From Rhodocyclaceae bacterium (GTDB taxonomy: Bacteria; Pseudomonadota; Gammaproteobacteria; Burkholderiales; Rhodocyclaceae), in assembly GCA_023230455.1 (NCBI GenBank), contig JALNXH010000014.1, forward strand, positions 32,649-96,648: 64,000 nt of DNA, read 5' to 3'. Below, in pieces: positions 1 to 8,595 of the stretch. Below the pieces are notes generated by a model, which was not told where the DNA came from, ran no database searches, and saw only the letters and a program-made list of their open reading frames with translations. The number at the start of each line of letters is the position of its first letter. Positions within the stretch are counted from its first letter, which is position 1. The position numbers were made by a program, and so were the translations under genes.

Positions 1-3
1 GCC

Positions 4-1728
4 ATGAAATTTTCTCAGAGCCCCATTCTTTCCCAGGCCGTTCCGGCGTGGCGCTCGCGCCTTGTGCTGCTGGTTTTGCTGGCGGCGTTTATGATTCTGG
101 TCGGCCGTTCGCTTTATCTTCAGGGGTTCCGCAACGATTTCCTCAAGGGCAAGGGTGAAGCGCGCTACGAGCGCGTACTCGAAGTGTCGGCGACCCGCGG
201 TCGGATTGCCGATCGTCATGGCGACGTGCTGGCGATATCCACTCCTGTCAAATCGATCTGGGCCATACCGGAGGACGCGCGCCTACAGCCGGCGCAGATC
301 CGCGAACTGGCGCAATTGCTGGAAATGAACGTCGCCGAATTGAGCCGCAAGCTGGCCAGCGACAAGGATTTCGTATTCATCAAAAGACAGATTCCGCCCG
401 ACCTGGCCGAGCGGGTCGCCGCGCTGAAATTGCCAGGCATCCATCAGCAGCTCGAATATCGCCGCTACTATCCGGCCGGCGATCTGACTGCCCACATTCT
501 CGGCTTCACCGGTGTCGAGGATGCCGGCCAGGAGGGCGTCGAACTCGCCTTCAACGATCGTCTCGCCGGCAAGCCCGGCAGCCGGCGTGTGATCCGTGAT
601 CGTCGCGGCAACGTCGTCGAGGACGTCGAGTCGATCCGCGAACCACAGGACGGCCAGGACATCACCCTGGCGCTCGACGACAAGATCCAGTATCTCGCCT
701 ACTCCATGCTGAAGCAGGCCATCGAGCGGCATCGCGCCAAGGCCGGCGGCGTGGTGGTGCTGGATGCCAAGACCGGCGAGGTGCTGGCGCTGGTCAATCT
801 GCCCACCTACAACCCAAACAATCGCGAGCGGCTGATCGGCGCACAGTTGCGCAACCGGGCGCTGACCGACACCTTCGAGCCGGGATCGACGATGAAGCCA
901 TTCACCATCGCCCTCGGCCTGGAGCAGGGCAAATACCGTTACGACACGCCGATCCAGACGGCGCCGGGGCGCCTCACCGTCGGCAATGCGACGATCCACG
1001 ATGCACATGTGCATGGTGTGCTAACGGTGGCTCAGGTGATCCAAAAATCCTCCAACGTCGGCTCGGCCAAGATCGCCCTGTCGATGCCGGCCGAATCGAT
1101 GTGGGACACCTTTGACAACCTCGGCTTCGGCACGCCGTTGCGACTTGGTTTTCCCGGCGAAGTGGGGGGGCGCCTGCGGCCGTGGAAGAAATGGCAACCG
1201 ATCGAACAGGCGACCATGGCCTACGGTCATGGTATCTCGGTAACCCTAATCCAACTGGCCCGCGCCTACATGGTCTTCGCCCGTGATGGCGATCTGATCC
1301 CGCTCTCACTGACCAAGGTCGATGCGCCTCCCGTCGGCGGCAAATCTGTTTTTTCCGCCCAGACGGCACGGGAAGTACGGGCTATGCTGGAATTGGTGGT
1401 CCTGCCTGGCGGCACGGCACCCAAGGCCCAGGTTGCCGGCTACCGCGTCGCCGGCAAGACCGGTACGGCGCACAAGATCGAAGGCGGCGGCTACGCCAAC
1501 AAATACGTCGCCTCCTTCGTCGGTTTCGCCCCGGTGTCCGACCCGCGACTGGTGATCGCGGTGATGGTTGACGAGCCTTCGGCCGGCATTTATTACGGCG
1601 GCGACGTCGCCGCCCCGGCGTTTTCACAGGTCATGGCCGGCGCCCTGCGGACCCTCGGCGTCCCCCAGGACGCCCCGTTGCAGCCTATTTCGGCGACAGC
1701 GACGCCGGACGTCAAGGAAGAAATGTGA
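4..1728 (+). CDS. ftsI: peptidoglycan transpeptidase FtsI (PBP3)
   Basis: Septal class B penicillin-binding protein that cross-links peptidoglycan in the periplasm at the division site, working with FtsW. The 574-aa product has one N-terminal membrane anchor (about residues 18-37), a dimerisation domain (about 60-210) and a transpeptidase domain. Its three active-site motifs are visible: STMK with the nucleophile Ser295, SSN at 349-351 and KTG at 485-487. The length is normal for the family. It is the first gene in the window; the preceding ftsL and mraZ/mraW would lie off the left edge, so the ATG at 4 is accepted but its upstream context cannot be seen. Its stop overlaps the murE start. Confidence 0.96.
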   Translation: MKFSQSPILSQAVPAWRSRLVLLVLLAAFMILVGRSLYLQGFRNDFLKGKGEARYERVLEVSATRGRIADRHGDVLAISTPVKSIWAIPEDARLQPAQIRELAQLLEMNVAELSRKLASDKDFVFIKRQIPPDLAERVAALKLPGIHQQLEYRRYYPAGDLTAHILGFTGVEDAGQEGVELAFNDRLAGKPGSRRVIRDRRGNVVEDVESIREPQDGQDITLALDDKIQYLAYSMLKQAIERHRAKAGGVVVLDAKTGEVLALVNLPTYNPNNRERLIGAQLRNRALTDTFEPGSTMKPFTIALGLEQGKYRYDTPIQTAPGRLTVGNATIHDAHVHGVLTVAQVIQKSSNVGSAKIALSMPAESMWDTFDNLGFGTPLRLGFPGEVGGRLRPWKKWQPIEQATMAYGHGISVTLIQLARAYMVFARDGDLIPLSLTKVDAPPVGGKSVFSAQTAREVRAMLELVVLPGGTAPKAQVAGYRVAGKTGTAHKIEGGGYANKYVASFVGFAPVSDPRLVIAVMVDEPSAGIYYGGDVAAPAFSQVMAGALRTLGVPQDAPLQPISATATPDVKEEM

Positions 1729-3173
1729 GCGCGATGGCCGTTCTTGAACAACTCCGCGAGCGAGGCGTGACTGCCGTCAGCCTTTGCATCGACTCGCGCC
1801 GGGTGGTGCCGGGCGACGTTTTTGTCGCCTATCCGGGCGCCCATGCCGACGGCCGCCGCTTCGTCGACGCCGCTGTGGATCGGGGCGCGGCGGCGGTGTT
1901 GTACGAAGCCGCCGCGGCGAACCTGCCGGCGCTTGCGGTACCGGCGATTGCCGTTGCCGGGCTGGCGCAATTGAGCGGAGAGATCGCCCATCGGGTCTAT
2001 GGCTGCCCTTCGGAAAACCTACAGTTGATTGGCGTCACCGGCACCAACGGCAAAACCTCCGTTTCGCAGTGGATTGCCCAGGCGCTGGATGGTCTCGGAC
2101 AGCATTGCGCGGTGATCGGCACCCTGGGCAACGGTTTCGTCGATGCGCTGGAGGACAGCCCCAACACCACGCCGGATTCCGTCACCCTGCATCGCGACCT
2201 GGCACAATTCGTCACCCGGGGCGCTCGGGCATGCGCGATGGAGGTGTCGTCGATCGGCCTCGAACAGGGTCGGGTGAATGGCGCACGAATTCGCACAGCA
2301 GTGTTTACCAATCTCACCCGCGATCACCTCGAATACCACGGCAGTATGGAAGCCTATGCTGCCGCCAAGGCGCGGTTGTTCGAGCATCCAGGCATCGAGA
2401 CCGCGGTGATCAATCTGGACGACGCTTTCGGCCGTGAGCTCGCGCAGCGCCTGTGCGGGCGGCGGCCGACCATCGGCTATACGCTGGAAAACAGACCGGG
2501 TGCGGATACCGTGCTGGCTGCCAGTGACCTCGAAATGAATGGAGCCGGCCTGCGCTTCCGGCTCGGCGATGAGACGGTGAGCGCGCCGTTGATCGGGCGC
2601 TTCAACGCATCGAACACGCTGGCGGTAATCGCTGCACTTATGGCCGGTGGCGTCGACCGCAATCTGGCGATCGACGCGGTCGCCAGATTGCGCCCACCGC
2701 CTGGGCGCATGCAGCGCGTTGGTGGCGTGGATGCGCCGCTGGTGGTGATCGATTACGCCCATACGCCGGATGCTCTGGAAAAGGCGCTGATCGCGCTACG
2801 CGCAACCGCGGCGGCACGCGGTGGCAAGCTGATCTGCCTGTTCGGCTGCGGTGGCGAACGCGATCCGGGAAAGCGGCCGTTGATGGGCGCGGTGGCCGAG
2901 CGCTTGGCCGACCGGGTCATCGTCACCAGCGACAACCCGCGTAGCGAGGAACCGCAGGCCATCGTCGCCGCGATCGGTGCCGGCATGACTGCGCCGGTGC
3001 AGTCGATCGTCGATCGCCGCGTGGCGATTGCCGCAACGATTGCCGCCGCCGATCGCCACGATACTCTTCTGCTTGCCGGTAAGGGGCACGAGCCCTATCA
3101 GGAAATTGCCGGCGTGCGTCACCCCTTTTCCGACCTGGCCGAAGCGGTCCGGGCCCTGGAGCAACGCCTATGA
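1725..3173 (+). CDS. murE: UDP-MurNAc-tripeptide ligase MurE (meso-DAP adding)
   Basis: Cytoplasmic Mur ligase that adds the third residue to UDP-MurNAc-L-Ala-D-Glu using ATP. The 482-aa product has the ATP-binding motif GTNGKTS at residues 106-112 and the DNPR motif at 403-406, which in this family marks meso-diaminopimelate rather than lysine as substrate, as expected for a Gram-negative. The GTG at 1725 overlaps the ftsI stop; an ATG at 1734 is an equally possible start three codons later. The stop overlaps the murF ATG, so translation is probably coupled. Confidence 0.95.
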   Translation: MSAMAVLEQLRERGVTAVSLCIDSRRVVPGDVFVAYPGAHADGRRFVDAAVDRGAAAVLYEAAAANLPALAVPAIAVAGLAQLSGEIAHRVYGCPSENLQLIGVTGTNGKTSVSQWIAQALDGLGQHCAVIGTLGNGFVDALEDSPNTTPDSVTLHRDLAQFVTRGARACAMEVSSIGLEQGRVNGARIRTAVFTNLTRDHLEYHGSMEAYAAAKARLFEHPGIETAVINLDDAFGRELAQRLCGRRPTIGYTLENRPGADTVLAASDLEMNGAGLRFRLGDETVSAPLIGRFNASNTLAVIAALMAGGVDRNLAIDAVARLRPPPGRMQRVGGVDAPLVVIDYAHTPDALEKALIALRATAAARGGKLICLFGCGGERDPGKRPLMGAVAERLADRVIVTSDNPRSEEPQAIVAAIGAGMTAPVQSIVDRRVAIAATIAAADRHDTLLLAGKGHEPYQEIAGVRHPFSDLAEAVRALEQRL

Positions 3174-4549
3174 TTATGACCCTGGTCGAGGCTGCCCTCG
3201 CCACAGGCGGTACGCCTTCCGACGGTGCGATCGGCTTTACCGCCGTTGCCACCGATTCGCGCAGTATTCGTCCCGGCGAGCTGTTCATCGCGCTCGACGG
3301 CGAACGTTTCGACGGCCACGATTTCGTTGCCGATGTGCTCGGCCGCGGCGCTGCCGCCGCCATGGTCAGCCGGGCCTGGGCGGCCACCTGCGGTAAGGAC
3401 CTGCCGCTGCTGGCGGTGGACGATACGCGACTGGCCCTCGGTCATCTCGCCGCCCATTGGCGCGACAAGTTCGACATTCCGCTGATCGGGATTACCGGCA
3501 GTAATGGCAAAACCACGGTCAAGGAAATGTGTGCGGCGATCCTGCGCGACCATTGCGGCGACGAAGCCGTGCTCGCCACGGCCGGCAATTTGAACAACGA
3601 TATCGGCCTGCCGATGACGCTGCTCGGTTTGCGCGCAGGCCATCGCGCCGCGGTAATCGAGATGGGCATGAACCATCCCGGGGAGATCGCCTATCTGACG
3701 CGCTTGGCTTCGCCCACGGTGGCATTGGTAAACAATGCCCAGCGAGCCCACCTGGAGGGGCTCGGTTCGCTGGTGGCGGTGGCCCGGGCTAAGGGCGAAA
3801 TCTTCGAAGGATTGCCGGCCGAGGGGATCGCGGTGATCAACGTCGACGATCCCTATGCGCCGTTGTGGCGCGAACTGGCTGCCGGCCGCAGGATACTCGG
3901 CTTCGGGCTCAACGCTGCTGCGGAGGTAGGCGCAACGGTGGATCCCGGATTTTTCTCCAGCCACATCCATCTGGCGACGCCGTCCGGCCACACCGATTTC
4001 GATCTCCCGGTGCCTGGCATGCACAACGCCAGCAATGCACTGGCGGCGGCAGCGGCCTGCCTCGCTGCCGATATTCCACTGTCGGCGGTTGCCCGCGGGC
4101 TCACGGCCTATGCCGGAGTTAAGGGACGGCTGCAACGCGCGCCGGGGCTGCACGGGGCACTGGTGATCGACGACAGCTACAACGCCAACCCCGATTCAAT
4201 GCGTGCCGCGGTCGATGTGCTGGCCGCACTGCCGGGGCGGCGCATCCTGGTCATCGGCGATATGGGTGAAGTCGGCGCCGCCGGCGGGCAGTTCCACGAC
4301 GAACTCGGCGGCTACGCCAAGAGCATGGGCGTCGACCGGCTGTATTGTCTCGGCGAACTGTCGGTCGCCGCCGCCCACAATTTTGGCGAAGGCGGGGTGC
4401 ATTTCACCCGCCTCGACGAACTCGTTCGCGCTTTGCGCGCCGAGATGGATGAAACCGCCACGGTGCTGGTGAAAGGGTCGCGTTTTATGCGCATGGAGCG
4501 CGTGGTCGAGGCCGTCACAGCCAACGGAGATAAGAACGATGCTGCTTGA
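3170..4549 (+). CDS. murF: UDP-MurNAc-tripeptide-D-Ala-D-Ala ligase MurF
   Basis: Adds D-Ala-D-Ala to UDP-MurNAc-tripeptide, completing the pentapeptide precursor in the cytoplasm. The 459-aa product carries the Mur ligase P-loop GSNGKTT at residues 110-116 and a C-terminal segment with IDDSYNANPDSM, typical of MurF. The ATG at 3170 overlaps the murE stop by four bases; a second ATG lies at 3176. The 3' end overlaps the mraY start by 11 bases. Confidence 0.95.
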   Translation: MIMTLVEAALATGGTPSDGAIGFTAVATDSRSIRPGELFIALDGERFDGHDFVADVLGRGAAAAMVSRAWAATCGKDLPLLAVDDTRLALGHLAAHWRDKFDIPLIGITGSNGKTTVKEMCAAILRDHCGDEAVLATAGNLNNDIGLPMTLLGLRAGHRAAVIEMGMNHPGEIAYLTRLASPTVALVNNAQRAHLEGLGSLVAVARAKGEIFEGLPAEGIAVINVDDPYAPLWRELAAGRRILGFGLNAAAEVGATVDPGFFSSHIHLATPSGHTDFDLPVPGMHNASNALAAAAACLAADIPLSAVARGLTAYAGVKGRLQRAPGLHGALVIDDSYNANPDSMRAAVDVLAALPGRRILVIGDMGEVGAAGGQFHDELGGYAKSMGVDRLYCLGELSVAAAHNFGEGGVHFTRLDELVRALRAEMDETATVLVKGSRFMRMERVVEAVTANGDKNDAA

Positions 4550-5708
4550 ACTTGCCCAGTGGCTGGCGAAGGACTTCCGCGCCTTCAACGTATTCAACTA
4601 CATCACCTTGCGCGCGGTGCTCGCCACGATGACCGCACTGACCATTTCCTTCGTCGCCGGGCCGGCTTTCATCCGCTGGCTGGCGCTGAAAAAGATCGGC
4701 CAGTCCGTGCGCAGCGACGGTCCGCAGACACACTTGTCCAAGTCCGGCACGCCGACCATGGGCGGCGGGTTGATCCTGATTTCGCTCGGCCTGGCGACGC
4801 TGCTGTGGGCCGACCTGTCGAATCGCTTCGTCTGGATCGTGCTCATCGTCACCCTCGGCTATGGCGCGGTCGGCTGGGTGGACGACTGGCGCAAGGTGGT
4901 CTACCGCAATCCCGACGGCCTTTCCGCCCGCGCCAAGTACTTTTGGCAGTCGGTGATCGGCCTCGCCGCCGCAATCTATATCGCTTTCTCGATCTCTGCG
5001 CCGGATAACGAAAAGGTGGTGCAACTGTTCTTCCAGTGGGTCGGCAGCGGATTCACGCTGGAGCTGCCGGCCAAGGCCAATCTGATCCTGCCATTCTTCA
5101 AGAGCGTGACCTATCCGCTGGGTGTCTTCGGTTTCATCGTCCTCACCTATTTCGTCATTGTCGGCACCAGCAATGCGGTGAACCTCACTGACGGCCTCGA
5201 TGGTTTGGCCATCATGCCGACCGTGCTGGTCGGGTCAGCACTCGGCATCTTCGCCTATGTCGCGGGGAACGCCGTGTATTCGAAATATTTGCTGCTGCCC
5301 TACATCCCCGGCGCTGGCGAGTTGACGGTGTTCTGTGCGGCGCTCGCCGGCGCCGGGCTCGGCTTTCTCTGGTTCAACGCCTATCCGGCGGAGGTGTTCA
5401 TGGGTGATGTCGGCGCGCTGGCGCTGGGCGCTGCGCTCGGCACGGTGGCGGTGATCGTGCGCCAGGAAATCGTGCTGTTCATCATGGGCGGCGTGTTCGT
5501 CGCCGAAACCCTGTCGGTGATGCTGCAGGTCGGTTACTTCAAGTACACCAAGAAAAAATATGGCGCGGGCCGTCGCATCCTGCGCATGGCGCCGCTGCAT
5601 CATCATTTCGAGCAGAGCGGCTGGAAGGAAACCCAGGTTGTGGTGCGCTTCTGGATCATCACCATCCTGCTCGTGCTGTTCGGTCTGGCGACGTTGAAGA
5701 TCCGTTGA
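4539..5708 (+). CDS. mraY: phospho-MurNAc-pentapeptide transferase MraY
   Basis: Integral membrane enzyme that transfers phospho-MurNAc-pentapeptide onto undecaprenyl phosphate to make lipid I. The 389-aa protein is strongly hydrophobic with about ten membrane segments. Family motifs are visible: WVDDWRK (magnesium-binding aspartates), NLTDGLDGLA, FMGDVGALALG and the HHHFE loop. The length is somewhat above the common 360 aa. The start lies inside the end of murF. It is followed by a repeat-containing gap of about 100 bases before murD, unlike the overlapping junctions upstream. Confidence 0.96.
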   Translation: MLLELAQWLAKDFRAFNVFNYITLRAVLATMTALTISFVAGPAFIRWLALKKIGQSVRSDGPQTHLSKSGTPTMGGGLILISLGLATLLWADLSNRFVWIVLIVTLGYGAVGWVDDWRKVVYRNPDGLSARAKYFWQSVIGLAAAIYIAFSISAPDNEKVVQLFFQWVGSGFTLELPAKANLILPFFKSVTYPLGVFGFIVLTYFVIVGTSNAVNLTDGLDGLAIMPTVLVGSALGIFAYVAGNAVYSKYLLLPYIPGAGELTVFCAALAGAGLGFLWFNAYPAEVFMGDVGALALGAALGTVAVIVRQEIVLFIMGGVFVAETLSVMLQVGYFKYTKKKYGAGRRILRMAPLHHHFEQSGWKETQVVVRFWIITILLVLFGLATLKIR

Positions 5709-5718
5709 TGAATACCGC

Positions 5719-5806
5719 TTTCAACACAAAGAACGCAGAGAAACAGAGGGCACAGCGTGAAGTCGTGCTGCTCGGCGTGATCTCTCTATCTCTGTGTCAA
5801 CAGAAG
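5719..5806. repeat. imperfect inverted repeat between mraY and murD
   Basis: The left arm (about 5720-5748) is purine-rich and starts TCAACACAAAGAACGCAGAG. The right arm (about 5780-5804) reads as its approximate reverse complement, ending ATCTCTGTGTCAAC. The match is imperfect, about 8 of 9 over the ACACARAGA core. The layout (arms starting with AAC, short middle, right arm ending about 10 bases before the next start codon) resembles the three better palindromes before murG, waaG and msbA, but the arm sequence differs, so it is called a separate or diverged type. Confidence 0.5.
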
Positions 5807-5814
5807 TCGCTTGT

Positions 5815-7314
5815 ATGCAGTTGAATGGTCGCCACGTCCTCGTCCTCGGTCTTGGCGAATCTGGGCTGGCCATGGCGCGCTGGTGCGTTCGCAGCGGCGC
5901 ACGTGTGCGCGTCGCCGACACGCGGCAGGAGCCGCCGTTTAAGGCCGCGCTGGAACACAGCCTGGGCGGCGTCGAATTCGTCGCTGGCGAATTCGACAAG
6001 CGCCTGCTCGACAGCATCGATCTGGTCGCGCTTTCGCCCGGGCTCTCCGGCGGGCTGATGGTGGTGATTCATGCTCGCGCCAACGGTATTCCGGTGGTCG
6101 GCGAGATCGAACTGTTTGCTGCGGCATTGCGCAATGCAGGGGTGCGACCGCAGACGCGGGTGATCGCCATCACCGGCACCAACGGCAAGACCACCACCAC
6201 GGCGCTCACCGCCCATCTGTGCAATGCGGCCGGGCATCGCGCCATCGCCGCCGGCAACATTTCGCCTTCGGCACTGACTGCCTTGATGGCCGCCGAGGAG
6301 TCGGGGCGGCAGCCGGATGTCTGGGTGCTCGAACTCTCCAGTTTCCAGCTTGAGTCACTCGAAAGCCTCGACGCCGATGCTGCTGCGGTGCTCAACATCA
6401 GCGACGACCATCTCGACCGCTACATTGACGTTGGCGAATATTCCAGCGCAAAAGCGCGGATCTTTTCTGGCGATGGCGTGCAGGTGCTGAACCGGCAAGA
6501 TCGCCGGGTGAAGCGCATGGCGCTGGCCGATCGCCCGGTGATCAGCTTCGGCCTCGATGCGCCTGGAACATCGGCGGACTACGGCATTCGGCCGAACCGC
6601 GGTGAGCCCTGGCTGGTGCGCGGCGACAGCTTCCTGCTGCCGCTGTCGGACCTGCCAATCGCTGGCCTGCACAATGCTGCCAATGCCATGGCAGCGCTGG
6701 CCCTCTGCGAAGCCGTCGGCCTTCCGCTGGTGGCCCTGCTGTCGGGGCTACGCAGCTTCAAGGGGCTGCCGCATCGGGTTGAGAAGGTCGCCGAGATCGG
6801 CGGAGTGATCTATTACGACGATTCCAAGGGGACCAACGTCGGTGCCACCCTTGCCGCCTTGAAGGGCCTTGGTCCAACCCTTTCCTCCCGCCGGGCGGAG
6901 CCAACTCGCCGCCTCCCTTCCTTGGAACGGGAGGACGGGAGGGATGGCTCACCCTTGCTCGGCGAAACAACCAAGGATAGGAGCGATCCAAAGATCGTTC
7001 TTATCCTTGGCGGCGATGGCAAGGGGCAGGATTTCTCCCCTCTCAAGCCGGCCGTGCGCGATCATGCTCGCGCCGTCGTGTTGATCGGCCGCGACGGTGC
7101 GAAAGTTGGCGACGCGCTGATCGGTAGCGGCGTGCCGACCCGCCATGCCGGCGATATGGACGAGGCGGTTCGCCTCTGCGCCGCCGCCGCCCAAGCCGGC
7201 GATGCGGTGCTGCTGTCGCCGGCCTGCGCCAGTTTGGACATGTTCCGCAACTACGAACATCGCGCCGAGGTCTTCGTCGCCGCGGTGCATGCATTGGGGG
7301 CGGCGAGCGCATGA
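5815..7314 (+). CDS. murD: UDP-MurNAc-L-alanine:D-glutamate ligase MurD with an internal insertion
   Basis: Cytoplasmic ligase that adds D-glutamate to UDP-MurNAc-L-Ala. The start ATG at 5815 gives MQLNGRHVLVLGLGESG, the expected N-terminal Rossmann motif; an in-frame GTG at 5794 lies inside a repeat and is less likely. The ATP motif GTNGKT is at residues 121-126. The 499-aa product is about 40 aa longer than usual. The excess is a 38-residue arginine- and proline-rich segment (about residues 355-392) placed in the C-terminal domain between YYDDSKGTNVGATLAALKGLGP and KIVLILGGDGKGQDF. Removing it gives a normal 461-aa MurD. The frame is intact, so the protein is probably made and functional. 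The stop overlaps the ftsW start. Confidence 0.94.
   Translation: MQLNGRHVLVLGLGESGLAMARWCVRSGARVRVADTRQEPPFKAALEHSLGGVEFVAGEFDKRLLDSIDLVALSPGLSGGLMVVIHARANGIPVVGEIELFAAALRNAGVRPQTRVIAITGTNGKTTTTALTAHLCNAAGHRAIAAGNISPSALTALMAAEESGRQPDVWVLELSSFQLESLESLDADAAAVLNISDDHLDRYIDVGEYSSAKARIFSGDGVQVLNRQDRRVKRMALADRPVISFGLDAPGTSADYGIRPNRGEPWLVRGDSFLLPLSDLPIAGLHNAANAMAALALCEAVGLPLVALLSGLRSFKGLPHRVEKVAEIGGVIYYDDSKGTNVGATLAALKGLGPTLSSRRAEPTRRLPSLEREDGRDGSPLLGETTKDRSDPKIVLILGGDGKGQDFSPLKPAVRDHARAVVLIGRDGAKVGDALIGSGVPTRHAGDMDEAVRLCAAAAQAGDAVLLSPACASLDMFRNYEHRAEVFVAAVHALGAASA
6878..6991. repeat. 114-base in-frame palindromic insertion inside murD
   Basis: This segment interrupts a conserved murD region and is exactly 38 codons long. 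It is bordered by near-identical 7-mers, GGTCCAA at 6871-6877 and GATCCAA at 6985-6991. It holds a hairpin (CCTCCCTTCC at 6912-6921 against AACGGGAGG at 6926-6934). Its right end, 6971-6988, is a 16/18 inverted copy of the adjoining host sequence 6993-7010, with a four-base loop. The encoded residues are Arg/Pro/Ser/Glu-rich and have no counterpart in usual MurD proteins. Confidence 0.75.
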
Positions 7315-8492
7315 AGATGCCTGCTTCCCCGCGCTTGGGCGGCGCCATTCCCTCTGCGCACGCGCCGGCCGAACTGGATCCGCTGCTGCTGTGGCCGGCG
7401 CTCGGGCTGCTGTTTTTCGGGCTGGTGATGGTCTATTCGGCGTCCATCGCGACCGCCGAGGGCAGCCGGTTCACCGGTTTTTCTTCGTCTTATTTCCTGA
7501 TCCGCCACGGTTTCTTCCTCGCCATCGGATTGGTGGCCGGCGTCATGGCGTTCCAGATTCCGGTACGTTTCTGGCAGCAGGTGGCACCCTGGCTGTTCGT
7601 TGCCGGGGTGGTGCTGATCGCAGTGGTGCTGGTGCCCCATATTGGCCGCGCGGTGAATGGCGCCCAACGCTGGATTCCGTTGGGGCCGGTGAATCTTCAG
7701 CCGTCCGAGCTGATGAAGCTGTTTGCCGTGCTCTACGCCGCGGACTACACCACGCGCAAGCTGGCCGACATGGATTCATTCCGCCGCGGTTTCGTACCGA
7801 TGGCGGTGGTGATGCTGCTGGTCGGCGGGTTGCTGCTGCGTGAGCCGGACTTCGGCGCCTTCGTGGTGATCATCAGCATCGCCATGGGCATCCTGTTCCT
7901 CGGCGGCATCAACGCGCGGCTGTTCGGCATTCTCTTCGTCGTGCTGCTGCTGGCCTTCATCTTCCTGATCTGGACCTCGCCCTACCGCCGCGAGCGCATC
8001 TTCGGCTTCATGGACCCCTGGCAGGATGCCTTCGGCAAGGGCTACCAACTGTCCCACGCGCTGATCGCCTTCGGTCGCGGCGAATGGTTCGGCGTCGGCC
8101 TCGGCGCCAGCGTAGAGAAGCTGTTCTACCTGCCAGAGGCGCATACCGACTTCCTGCTGGCCGTGATCGCCGAAGAACTGGGTCTGGCCGGCGTGGTGGG
8201 CGTGGTCGGATTGTTCGCGTTGGTGGTGCAGCGCTGCTTTGCCATCGGCCGTCAATCGATTGCCCTCGACCGCGTGTATGGCGGCTTGGTGGCGCAAGGC
8301 ATCGGCCTTTGGCTTGGTGTGCAGTCGTTCATCAACATGGGGGTGAACATGGGTCTACTGCCGACCAAGGGCCTCACCCTGCCGCTGATGAGTTTCGGCG
8401 GCTCCGGCCTCCTCGCCAACTGCATCGCGCTGGCGATCCTGCTGCGCATCGACTACGAGAACCGATCCGTGATGCGGGGGCAGCGCGTATGA
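7311..8492 (+). CDS. ftsW: lipid II glycosyltransferase FtsW (SEDS family)
   Basis: Septal peptidoglycan polymerase of the SEDS family and partner of FtsI in the inner membrane. The 393-aa protein has about ten membrane segments and recognisable SEDS blocks, such as the segments around NGAQRWIPLGPVNLQPSE, SPYRRERIFGFMDPW and the C-terminal GLTLPLMSFGGSG. The ATG at 7311 overlaps the murD stop by four bases. About 100 bases containing a palindromic repeat separate it from murG. Confidence 0.95.
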   Translation: MKMPASPRLGGAIPSAHAPAELDPLLLWPALGLLFFGLVMVYSASIATAEGSRFTGFSSSYFLIRHGFFLAIGLVAGVMAFQIPVRFWQQVAPWLFVAGVVLIAVVLVPHIGRAVNGAQRWIPLGPVNLQPSELMKLFAVLYAADYTTRKLADMDSFRRGFVPMAVVMLLVGGLLLREPDFGAFVVIISIAMGILFLGGINARLFGILFVVLLLAFIFLIWTSPYRRERIFGFMDPWQDAFGKGYQLSHALIAFGRGEWFGVGLGASVEKLFYLPEAHTDFLLAVIAEELGLAGVVGVVGLFALVVQRCFAIGRQSIALDRVYGGLVAQGIGLWLGVQSFINMGVNMGLLPTKGLTLPLMSFGGSGLLANCIALAILLRIDYENRSVMRGQRV

Positions 8493-8502
8493 AAAGAGAA
8501 AT

Positions 8503-8578
8503 CAACCACGGGGGGCACGGGGGAAACCAACGTCTTGAACGTGTTGTCCTTGTGCCCCCCGTGTCCCCCGTGGTTATC
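8503..8578. repeat. palindromic repeat before murG (AACCACGGGGG type)
   Basis: The left arm from 8504, AACCACGGGGGGCACGGGGG, matches the reverse complement of the right arm (AACCACGGGGGACACGGGGG, ending at 8575) at 19 of 20 positions. A middle of about 30 bases separates the arms. The same arm sequence recurs before waaG and before msbA. The element ends about 18 bases before the murG ATG. Confidence 0.85.
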
Positions 8579-8595
8579 GCGGCCGGCTTCGACGC

